A DNA stretch of 40,300 nucleotides from Nitrospira sp. UBA2082. Its GTDB lineage: Bacteria; Nitrospirota; Nitrospiria; Nitrospirales; Nitrospiraceae. How positions within the stretch are numbered: position 1 is the first letter of the stretch; each line of letters starts with the position of its first letter. Shown here piece after piece: positions 32,780 through 39,688 of this stretch. The translations under genes were made by a program, and so were the position numbers. The DNA lies in the NCBI GenBank assembly GCA_002331335.1, contig DCZO01000018.1, forward strand, positions 43,843 to 84,142, read 5' to 3'. The notes beneath the pieces were generated by a model that was not told the origin of the DNA, did not search any database, and saw only the letters and a program-made list of their open reading frames with translations.

Positions 32780-34858
32780 TTGGCTGCGGCCATCCCGATG
32801 CAGCGCGATCTCTTCGATAACAACACTGCTTCAACACCGCCTCCCGCTTCATCTGTCCAAGAGAGGCTGGCCCACCTCAGGGACCGAATCAGACACCACG
32901 ACTACTTGTATTATGTGAAAGACCGTCCGGAGATTTCGGACGGCGAATATGACCGCCTGTTTCGCGAACTGGTGGAGCTCGAACAGGCCTATCCTCATCT
33001 CGTGACGGTCGACTCCCCGACTCAGCGGGTCGGCGCCCCTCCGTTGGACGAACTCGGCAAAGTGCCGCACGAACGGCCGATGCTGAGCCTCGACTCTCTG
33101 GTTGATCCTCAGGCTGTGCTGGCCTTCGATCAACGGATGAAACGCGAGCTGGAACGAGATCACATCGGGTACACGGTCGAACCAAAATTCGACGGTCTTT
33201 CGGTGGAGTTGGTCTATGAGCAAGGGATCTTCGTCAGGGGGTCAACCAGAGGCGACGGGATGACAGGTGAAGACGTGACGGTCAATCTCCGCACCATCAA
33301 ATCCTTGCCGCTACACTTACAACTCGGCAGCCGCCCGCCTGACCATGTGGCTGTGCGGGGTGAAGTCTACATGCGCCTCGACGACTTCCATGCCCTCAAT
33401 CGCCGCATAATGGAACGGGGAGACGATGCGTTTGCCAATCCACGCAACGCCGCCGCCGGCTCACTCCGGCAGCTGGACTCTCGCGTGACAGCGGATCGTC
33501 CGCTGGTCGTGACCTGTTACGAAATCATGGCCACGGATGGAACGCCGCCACCGTCGCATTGGGATGAACTGGACTGGCTGGCTTCGTGGGGACTTCCGAT
33601 TCCCCACCTTCGCACGCGGTGCGACACAATCGAAGACGTCATGGTGTTTCATCGTGACACCGAGCAGCTGCGCGACACGCTCCCCTACGAAATCGACGGG
33701 ATCGTCGTCAAACTTGACCGGCGCAGTTGGCAAGACCAGCTGGGGATGAAATCCAGAAGCCCGCGCTGGGCGATCGCGTACAAGTTTGCTCCTCGAAAGG
33801 AAATCACGAAAGTCCATAAGATCATGGTCTCGGTCGGAAGGACCGGCACCTTGACGCCCTTAGCCCTGCTGAATCCCGTCGAAGTCGGCGGCGTGACCAT
33901 CAGCCGGGCCACCTTACACAACGCGGATGAGGTCGCTCGGAAAGATATTCGCGACGGAGACACGGTCAAGGTCGAGCGGGCGGGAGATGTTATTCCGGCG
34001 ATCGTTGAGCGGGTGCCGGTGCCGGGGGAAGCCAGATCCGCGCCGTTCGCCATGCCGGACCGGTGCCCCGTATGCGGTTCGGCTGTCGCGAGGGAAGGCG
34101 CGTACGTGTACTGCACCGGCCAGACCGTCTGTCCGGCCCAGTTGAAAGGAGCCATCGAGCATTTCGCCTCAAAATCCGCCCTCAACATCGACGGCCTGGG
34201 GAAAAAGACGGTCGGGCAGTTGGTCGATCATGGACTGGTCCGAGACCTGGCGGATCTCTATCAGCTCAACTGGGAGCAGATCCTCGGCCTAGAGGGGTTC
34301 GCCGAACGATCCGCCACGCTCCTGCTTGACGCCATCGGCCAGAGCAAACACGTGTCGCTGGAACGATTTCTCCTCGGCCTCGGCATTCGCCAAGTGGGAC
34401 AGCATATCGCCACGGTATTGGCCAAAGAGTTCGGCTCCTTGGACGCCATTATGTCGGCGGATCACGAGCGCTTGCAGGCCGTCAAAGAGATCGGGCCGGA
34501 GATCTCGGCCAGCTTAGTGTCCTACTTCCAGGAGCCGTCGAACCGGCGCGTGATCGAGCGTCTGCGGGAATTCGGGGTGTCTATCGCTGCCACCTCCGCG
34601 GCTTCAGATGGAGGCTCGCAGCCCTTTACGGGAAAAACCTTCGTCTTTACGGGTGGACTGGAAGGAATGAGCCGCGATGAAGCCAAGTCCCTGGTGGAAC
34701 GGCTCGGTGCCACCGTCTCGTCCAGCGTCAGCAAACGAACGTCGTATGTGGTGGCAGGCGCCGACCCTGGCTCGAAACTCGATCAGGCCAGGAAACTGGG
34801 AGTTCCGGTCCTCAATAAGGATGAATTTCTGGCGCTGGTCGGCGGACGGGCAGGCTAA
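32780..34858 (+). CDS. ligA: NAD+-dependent DNA ligase
   Basis: Seals nicks during replication and repair using NAD+. The 692-residue protein has domain Ia with the YYVKDRPEISDGEYDRLFREL motif, the nucleotidyl-transfer domain with the adenylated Lys136 (EPKFDGLSVE), RGDGMTGEDVT, an OB fold, a zinc finger (CPVCGSAVAREGAYVYC...C), helix-hairpin-helix repeats and a C-terminal BRCT domain (FTGKTFVFTGGLEGMSRDEAKSLVE). The start is uncertain: TTG at 32780 or ATG at 32798 (MQRDLFDNN), neither with a clear ribosome site. Its TAA overlaps the convergent CorC-type gene's stop. Confidence 0.96.
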   Translation: MAAAIPMQRDLFDNNTASTPPPASSVQERLAHLRDRIRHHDYLYYVKDRPEISDGEYDRLFRELVELEQAYPHLVTVDSPTQRVGAPPLDELGKVPHERPMLSLDSLVDPQAVLAFDQRMKRELERDHIGYTVEPKFDGLSVELVYEQGIFVRGSTRGDGMTGEDVTVNLRTIKSLPLHLQLGSRPPDHVAVRGEVYMRLDDFHALNRRIMERGDDAFANPRNAAAGSLRQLDSRVTADRPLVVTCYEIMATDGTPPPSHWDELDWLASWGLPIPHLRTRCDTIEDVMVFHRDTEQLRDTLPYEIDGIVVKLDRRSWQDQLGMKSRSPRWAIAYKFAPRKEITKVHKIMVSVGRTGTLTPLALLNPVEVGGVTISRATLHNADEVARKDIRDGDTVKVERAGDVIPAIVERVPVPGEARSAPFAMPDRCPVCGSAVAREGAYVYCTGQTVCPAQLKGAIEHFASKSALNIDGLGKKTVGQLVDHGLVRDLADLYQLNWEQILGLEGFAERSATLLLDAIGQSKHVSLERFLLGLGIRQVGQHIATVLAKEFGSLDAIMSADHERLQAVKEIGPEISASLVSYFQEPSNRRVIERLREFGVSIAATSAASDGGSQPFTGKTFVFTGGLEGMSRDEAKSLVERLGATVSSSVSKRTSYVVAGADPGSKLDQARKLGVPVLNKDEFLALVGGRAG

Positions 34859-36135
34859 CTCACTGGGTTCAGATTGGTCTCTTCGACGGGCACCGCGACT
34901 TTTTCATCTTTAAAGATTTGTACGCTTCGGATCGAGCGTGGGTCTGCCTCATGGACAACCAGGCGGCAATTCTCGATGCGGAGTTCTTCCCCGGCCTTGG
35001 GAATCCGGCCAAGGCTTTCCTGAATCAATCCCCCGATCGTCAACGCTTCATCGCCCAGTTCGACCTTGAGAAAATCGTTCACTTTTCGGACTTCCGTCCG
35101 GCCGTGTACCAAGATCTGGTTCTTCCCGATACGCTTGATCAGCTCCTCGGTGATATCAGTCTCATCAACGATTTCGCCGACGACCTCTTCCAACAGATCT
35201 TCCAGTGTCACCAGCCCCATGACGCCGCCGAATTCGTTGACCACGATACCCATATGCCGTTTTTCCTGCTGGAACTGCTTCATGAGATCATCCGCGGTCT
35301 TCCCGGCCGGGACAAAGAGCGGCGGATGGGCGATATCCCGTAATCGCACATGGGACCGGTCCTTCGCCAATTCCGTGAGTGCATTCGTCTTATACAGGAT
35401 GCCGGTGATGTTATCGAGCGTCCCGTCGTACACGGGAATCCTGGAGTATTTCGATTGGTACAGAAGTTCCTGCGCTTCTTTAAGCTGTAGATTGCCGTCC
35501 AGGGCAAACACGTAGATCCGCGGTGTCATGGCGTCTTCCGCCGTAATATCCTTCAATTGAAAGACATTCTTGATCATCTTGACTTCTTCCGACTCGATCT
35601 CGCCGGCTTTTCCCCCTTGGTCAAGCATGATCTTCAGCTCTTCCTCCGTCACCAAGGGAAGCGTCAACCCCTTTCCCCCGGTGAGTTTATGGATCAGGGG
35701 TACCATGAAAAAGAGGAGCGGCGTAAGCAGCAATTCCACCCAATAGATCGGATAGGCCATATTCAGCGTCACCGGCACGGCAAATTTGGCAGCCAGGGTC
35801 TTTGGAATGACGTCCACGGATACCAGGAGCACAAAGGTCAAGATGCCGACCATCACCGCAACGGCTTCCTCAAACACACTCTGACCACCATAAATCCTCA
35901 GTGTCATGAACGTAGCGAACATGGGGATGGCCGTTCCCACCAGACGATCGCCAACAAGGATGGTCGAAAGGAGCTTTTGGGGATCGCTCCTCAGCTTAAG
36001 CGCCTTGGCGGCCCGCTTGTTGCCATTCTGGGCCAGGGCTTTCAACCGCGTTTCGTTGACCGAGAAGAAACCGATCTCCGCGGTAGAAATAACGGCAGAT
36101 AACCCTATTAATCCCAAAAGGATCAGGATATCCAT
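34855..36135 (-). CDS. CNNM/CorC-type membrane protein with CBS domains
   Basis: A 426-residue inner-membrane protein. Residues 1-165 form the CNNM/DUF21 transmembrane domain (MDILILLGLIGLSAVISTAEIGFFSVNETRLKA and three more spans). Two CBS domains follow from MTPRIYVFALDGNLQLKEAQ to VNEFGGVMGLVTLEDLLEEVVGEIVDE, which is the hallmark motif. The C-terminal CorC_HlyC domain ends near VVHEADPRSIRSVQIFK. Homologues take part in magnesium or sodium/magnesium transport; older names are hemolysin-like. The ATG at 36135 has no ribosome site but a leader with several hairpins lies before it. Converges on ligA with overlapping stop codons. Confidence 0.88.
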   Translation of the reverse strand: MDILILLGLIGLSAVISTAEIGFFSVNETRLKALAQNGNKRAAKALKLRSDPQKLLSTILVGDRLVGTAIPMFATFMTLRIYGGQSVFEEAVAVMVGILTFVLLVSVDVIPKTLAAKFAVPVTLNMAYPIYWVELLLTPLLFFMVPLIHKLTGGKGLTLPLVTEEELKIMLDQGGKAGEIESEEVKMIKNVFQLKDITAEDAMTPRIYVFALDGNLQLKEAQELLYQSKYSRIPVYDGTLDNITGILYKTNALTELAKDRSHVRLRDIAHPPLFVPAGKTADDLMKQFQQEKRHMGIVVNEFGGVMGLVTLEDLLEEVVGEIVDETDITEELIKRIGKNQILVHGRTEVRKVNDFLKVELGDEALTIGGLIQESLGRIPKAGEELRIENCRLVVHEADPRSIRSVQIFKDEKVAVPVEETNLNPVS

Positions 36136-36170
36136 AAACAGTCGTGTATTACGGACGTTGAACCAGAATG

Positions 36171-36233
36171 GCCGGCTTAGCCGGAAGGCAGGTGTTACTG
36201 AGAGGCTGCCTCTCTGCCCACCCTTCAGAGGGT
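36171..36233 (-). promoter_or_regulatory. Structured leader upstream of the CorC-type gene
   Basis: In the 354 bp without a gene (36136-36489), three close palindromes stand in order: ACCCT-TCAG-AGGGT (36220-36233), GAGAGGC-T-GCCTCTC (36200-36214) enclosed by GGCAG/CTGCC (36187-36191 and 36214-36218), and CCGGCT-T-AGCCGG (36172-36184). They end 36 nt before the ATG, so they would form a folded 5' leader. I cannot match them to a known riboswitch. The rest, 36234-36364, shows nothing clear. Confidence 0.4.
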
Positions 36234-36364
36234 CTCAATACAAGGATGATTCGGCTGCTGTTCACAATGGTCACAGGCAATAGATCTACCATAGAGGCCA
36301 GTATGAGGCAAGCAAATCAAATAAAGCATCATATAAATCAAAGCCTTCCGTGAATGACGCAGAA

Positions 36365-36490
36365 GCAGGATGCTCAAAAAGGCTGTCCAGCAAGGCCGCA
36401 GCGAGCGAAGAGGCGAATCGTACTCTGCCCTGTACGTTGAGCCTCTAAGCGATGCGAGAACGCCGCTGGCGGACTTTTTCAGCATCCTGC
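36365..36490. repeat. Palindromic repeat family A, copy 2 (MITE/REP-like)
   Basis: About 126 bp. Left end GCAGGATGCTCAAAAAGG (36365-36382); right end reads back from 36490 as GCAGGATGCTGAAAAAGT, a 16-17 of 18 match. The interior matches the copy at 21049 (TCCAGCAAGGCCGCAGCGAG, GTACTCT, GTACGTTGAG, GCGATGCGAGAACG). The right end directly abuts the rlpA stop codon. Confidence 0.88.
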
Positions 36491-37170
36491 TAGCCGTCAT
36501 CTCGCACCACAAACGACTGAAGATTAAACTTACGGTCGAGACGGGCTGAAGCCGCCTGAGCGTCGGCCTCCATCATGAACTGTCCGGCTTGAACCCGGTA
36601 GCGCCGACCCTCTGCCAGGTCGACTTGTAGGATCCGCCCCCCCTGAACCTCGCTCCGGACCTGTGCAAACAGCACCCTGGCATTTTCGAGGTCAGCAAAC
36701 GCACCGACTTGTACCCTGAGCACCCCCATACCTTCGGGCCTGGGCGAATAGCCAATCACTTTTAGTTCGATCTGATCTGTCCCGTTTCCTGTCATCCCGA
36801 TGGCTTGCGCTCCGGCCAGCGACAAATCCAAGACTCGCCCCCGTGCAAAGGGCCCTCGGTCATTGATCCTCACTGTCACTTGCCGACCGGACGTGAGGGA
36901 CCGGACGACAGCAATGGAACCAAGCGGGAGTGTTCGATGAGCGGCAGTCAGATGATGCATGTCATACCGTTCACCGTTGGCGGTCTTGTTCCCGTGGAAG
37001 CCGGGCCCATACCACGAGGCCACCCCACGCTCGACAAATCCGATGGGGTACCCGGGGAATCGATGAACCGGTGGGGAAGAGGCACGACAGCCCTGAAACG
37101 CAATCATGCCGCACAGGATGACCGCGACGGCTACTCCGTGGGAGATTCTTGGAAGCGGCATCGGCCGCAT
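36490..37170 (-). CDS. rlpA: RlpA-like septal ring lytic transglycosylase / lipoprotein
   Basis: A 226-residue outer-membrane lipoprotein. The signal peptide (VAVAVILCGMIAFQGC) ends in a lipobox with Cys28. Residues 48-140 are the double-psi beta-barrel: GVASWYGPGFHGNKTANGERYDMHHLTAAHRTLPLG and VRINDRGPFARGRVLDLS, with the catalytic-type Asp and His residues kept. The C-terminal 70 residues are a SPOR domain (VLRVQVGAFADLENARVLFAQVRSE) that binds denuded septal glycan. Start at ATG 37170 or 37161; the family B repeat begins 5 bp before the first, so it must supply any ribosome site. Its stop abuts repeat family A. Confidence 0.9.
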   Translation of the reverse strand: MRPMPLPRISHGVAVAVILCGMIAFQGCRASSPPVHRFPGYPIGFVERGVASWYGPGFHGNKTANGERYDMHHLTAAHRTLPLGSIAVVRSLTSGRQVTVRINDRGPFARGRVLDLSLAGAQAIGMTGNGTDQIELKVIGYSPRPEGMGVLRVQVGAFADLENARVLFAQVRSEVQGGRILQVDLAEGRRYRVQAGQFMMEADAQAASARLDRKFNLQSFVVRDDG

Positions 37171-37174
37171 AGGT

Positions 37175-37369
37175 TAGCCCGCCTTATTCATGACGGTTCG
37201 TTGCGAAATCGCGCAGTCGCATAGCGAGACGGGCACGCGGAGCCCCGAGCAACCGAGGCATACTTGAAACAGTACGTTGAGGGTGTGAGGGGCGAGCCTG
37301 CCCGCTGAAAGCTCGTCGCAGCTGCGAATCCGCGATTGCAGCAGAAGCGTTCATGGATAAGGCGGGCTA
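37175..37369. repeat. Palindromic repeat family B, copy 2 (MITE-like)
   Basis: 195 bp that exactly fill the gap between the rlpA start and the stop of the ACT gene. Left end TAGCCCGCCTTATTCATGA (37175-37193); right end reads back from 37369 as TAGCCCGCCTTATCCATGA, 18 of 19 identical. Both ends are flanked by or begin with TA. The interior is similar to 29563-29777 in the same orientation. No coding potential. Confidence 0.9.
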
Positions 37370-37777
37370 GAACTCGTCGAGCGATTGAGTACGTAGAATC
37401 GTCAAGGCTTTCTCGGTGTTGGAAACGGTCAGAACCACGATCGCCCGTTTCCCTTCTCGTGAAGGGGTGCAGTAGCCACACTTGATGTTAATCCGGCTCT
37501 TGGTCAGCAGGTCGGCAACTTCTTTTAAGGCGCCTGGTTTATTTTCGAGACTGAGCAGCAGCGCTGTTTCCTCAGCAAACTTGATCTTGGCCGTTTTGAG
37601 CGCAGACCGGGCCGCCTCCACGTCCGCCACGAGCAAACGCAACTTGCCCGTACCCGTCACCTCGGGAGCGGAGAAGGCCTTGATGTTCACCCCAGCCTCA
37701 CCGAGCACCGACGCGACTCTGGCCAACACACCAGGTTTACTTTGGCCGCTGATGACAAGTTGAGTGGTTGTAGGCAT
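37367..37777 (-). CDS. Tandem ACT-domain protein
   Basis: A 136-residue cytoplasmic protein consisting of two ACT domains, the small-molecule (usually amino-acid) binding fold. The first starts TTTQLVISGQSKPGVLARVASVLGEAGVNIKAFS (residues 2-37), the second LLLSLENKPGALKEVADLLTKSRINIKCGYC (about 78-108). No catalytic domain, so it is a stand-alone sensor or regulator. I start at the ATG at 37777 with GGAGG about 8 bp upstream. Its TAG stop is the first three bases of the adjacent family B repeat. A consensus promoter with palindromes lies 38-66 bp upstream. Confidence 0.88.
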   Translation of the reverse strand: MPTTTQLVISGQSKPGVLARVASVLGEAGVNIKAFSAPEVTGTGKLRLLVADVEAARSALKTAKIKFAEETALLLSLENKPGALKEVADLLTKSRINIKCGYCTPSREGKRAIVVLTVSNTEKALTILRTQSLDEF

Positions 37778-37809
37778 ATCGGCGCCTCCGGCTCCCACTT
37801 AATATATGG

Positions 37810-37843
37810 CCATCTATATATAGATGGATGATCATCCTGTCAA
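37810..37843 (-). promoter_or_regulatory. Promoter with overlapping perfect palindromes upstream of the ACT gene
   Basis: On the minus strand TTGACA (37843-37838), 17 bp spacer, TATATA (37820-37815). The spacer contains the perfect 12-bp palindrome GGATGATCATCC (37826-37837), and the -10 lies inside the perfect 18-bp palindrome CCATCTATATATAGATGG (37810-37827). Operator sites for a dimeric repressor are likely. The half-site ATAGATGG recurs once at about 37899-37906. Confidence 0.5.
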
Positions 37844-38078
37844 CGCGAAGGATAGTACCGGCCATCATAAAATTACCCACCCGGTTTTTGAGTCGATGAA
37901 TAGATGGACGACTACCCTCCCATTTCCTCAAACGGAAGTTTCAAACTTTATTCAGCCTGTCCCTCTTTTTCCCCTTGAAGAGTTCGAGTGGCAGGAGAGT
38001 GAGGCCTAATCACCGTGTCTGTTTTTTCGGGGGCACCTCAATCTGACCTCATTTGGCTGTTCGCGATCGTTTGTCAAT
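37844..38078. other. Gene-free, lower-GC spacer
   Basis: Between the ACT promoter and the 3' end of the orphan gene. No ORF of substance, RNA gene or strong terminator is recognisable; a T6 run at about 38023 stands without a clear stem. Confidence 0.4.
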
Positions 38079-39425
38079 TCATCGGCCACTGATTATTTCA
38101 CGAGCAGTGAGCAAAACATAAGCTGGTTTAGTCTTTAGAAACTCATGTTCCGAGCGAGCATTCTTGCTCTGGTGATACATAGCAGCAAGCGCTGCTAGCA
38201 GCGGCCCTCCAACATTACTTGCAGTGGGATTGCCAGAATGGAGTCCATAAATTACACACGACAACCCGGCTGTTCCCAAAAGAATATGACCTGTGTGCCC
38301 TGTCTTTCTTGCAGCGACGATCAATTCAGCGTCTAGTTCATTGGCTTCTTCTCTTAGTCTCTTGGCTACCTCAAGCGATTGCTTTTCCTGATCAATCTCC
38401 GGAGAAGTGGCAAACAACTCCCTGTTCATGCGATCTCTAAATTTCGGCAGTGCACTACCTGCCTTCTCGCGAAGACGAATGATTTCTTGCACTGAGAGAT
38501 TTGAGACCCATGGCAACCGGACAGAACGTAGCTTCTCCCAATCATCAAATGATCTTAATGGTGCCCTGTTATTAACACTTTTCAAAATCGTCGCATCTTC
38601 CCGGGAATTCGTTACCAAGACAACAGACTTATCGGCAGCAGATTTGGCTTCTTCCGAAACTAGCAAGGCACGTAACGCGAGTTTATCGGTTGTTTTTTTC
38701 TTTACTAACTTCAAAGTCTTTGGGGCTAGCGTTTTGATCTTGAATGCACGAAATAGCTGAGGGACTGCGCCTCGCTCCTTCGCATCTATTTCAAACTCAG
38801 AGGTCAATGGCCCTCCATCTACCATGAACAATTTCGATGAAATCATCACGCTATATCGACCCCCATCATCTGGTAGAAACTCGGCTGTCCCATCCTTCAA
38901 TACTAGCTTCCATATCTTTTCTGAAATATCTCCTGTGGCTTTTTTCGCGCAAGTCCCGCAGAAGGATGAGGCAATCGGAGAGGAGAAGCGAATTATTCCT
39001 GCCTTTATCATAGGCATCAGAACAGTGATAGCTTGAAGATCAGCAGAAATATCACGAGGATTTATCTTACCTACCTCTGCTCCAACAAACTGTTCGGTAA
39101 CAAAGTCTGTGAGTGTCGCATTGTCACAATACAAGCCGATGGATCGAGCAAAAGATTCGGCATGGGTGATCCTGCAATCATGTTGGTTACATTTTCCAAA
39201 TCTTGCCAAAGGATTAAGCGCAGCGGTCGGATAGATGTTTAGACCGTCGCTTCTCAGTCCTTCTTGATCCATTAGAGAACCGTTCCCATTCATTGAATAT
39301 TCAGCCTGCGTCGAAATTTCCTTTAAAAATCCTCGATCATTTAGCAATTTGCGAACGCGATCCCTCAAATGCTTCCCCGAAAGCATTTCCACTGTGAGCA
39401 TTTTAAGTACTGGCGGGAGTTCCAT
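38079..39425 (-). CDS. Unrecognised protein, 448 residues, on a low-GC patch
   Basis: I do not recognise this family. Start ATG at 39425 with AGAGGG 4-9 bp before it. The N-terminal half contains cysteines in CNQHDC, GLYCDN and FCGTC (about residues 79-160), spaced like a zinc- or metal-binding region. The middle is Lys/Arg/Asp-rich (KTLAPKTLKLVKKKTTDK), with SVVLVTNSREDATILK as a possible Rossmann-like strand-helix. The C-terminus has a helical EEANELDAELIVAARKTGHT stretch, then a hydrophobic segment GHILLGTAGLSCVIYGLHSG...VGGPLLAALAAMYHQS that could be one or two membrane helices. No signal peptide. By eye about 45% GC against over 60% next door, pointing to horizontal gain. Confidence 0.7.
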   Translation of the reverse strand: MELPPVLKMLTVEMLSGKHLRDRVRKLLNDRGFLKEISTQAEYSMNGNGSLMDQEGLRSDGLNIYPTAALNPLARFGKCNQHDCRITHAESFARSIGLYCDNATLTDFVTEQFVGAEVGKINPRDISADLQAITVLMPMIKAGIIRFSSPIASSFCGTCAKKATGDISEKIWKLVLKDGTAEFLPDDGGRYSVMISSKLFMVDGGPLTSEFEIDAKERGAVPQLFRAFKIKTLAPKTLKLVKKKTTDKLALRALLVSEEAKSAADKSVVLVTNSREDATILKSVNNRAPLRSFDDWEKLRSVRLPWVSNLSVQEIIRLREKAGSALPKFRDRMNRELFATSPEIDQEKQSLEVAKRLREEANELDAELIVAARKTGHTGHILLGTAGLSCVIYGLHSGNPTASNVGGPLLAALAAMYHQSKNARSEHEFLKTKPAYVLLTAREIISGR

Positions 39426-39511
39426 TAACCCTCTTCGAGCTTTAACAGGTCGTCAGCCAGACTGGCCTGCTGCCGGCTCAGTTGTCAGCGAATCGCTTGT
39501 TGGTCGTACGA

Positions 39512-39541
39512 GTGTGCAACAACCCGACGGTCATTGCACAC
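39512..39541. promoter_or_regulatory. 8-bp inverted repeat upstream of the orphan gene
   Basis: GTGTGCAA (39512-39519) and TTGCACAC (39534-39541) form a perfect dyad with a 14-bp spacer, 86-116 bp before the orphan gene's ATG. Possible operator or weak terminator between nrdJ and the orphan gene; nothing else is clear in 39426-39595. Confidence 0.35.
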
Positions 39542-39595
39542 GGCTTAAGGAACCACACTTAGAATTTATTTGAGGGAAAAACTTGCGGGAAAGCC

Positions 39596-39624
39596 GGCCT
39601 GCACGGTCCAGCACCGCGCAGGCC
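39596..39624 (-). terminator. Probable terminator of nrdJ
   Basis: GGCCTGC (39596-39602) pairs with GCAGGCC (39618-39624), and inside it CGGT with ACCG, with one A-C mismatch between. On the minus strand it lies about 65 nt after the nrdJ stop and is followed by GGCTTTCCCGCAAGTTTTT. The T-run is 13 nt away, so efficiency is uncertain. Confidence 0.55.
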
Positions 39625-39688
39625 TCATTCGCCAGGCGCCACTTATGAGCAGACAAAGACTGCCCAAAGAAGCGGAGCCACCTCTACA

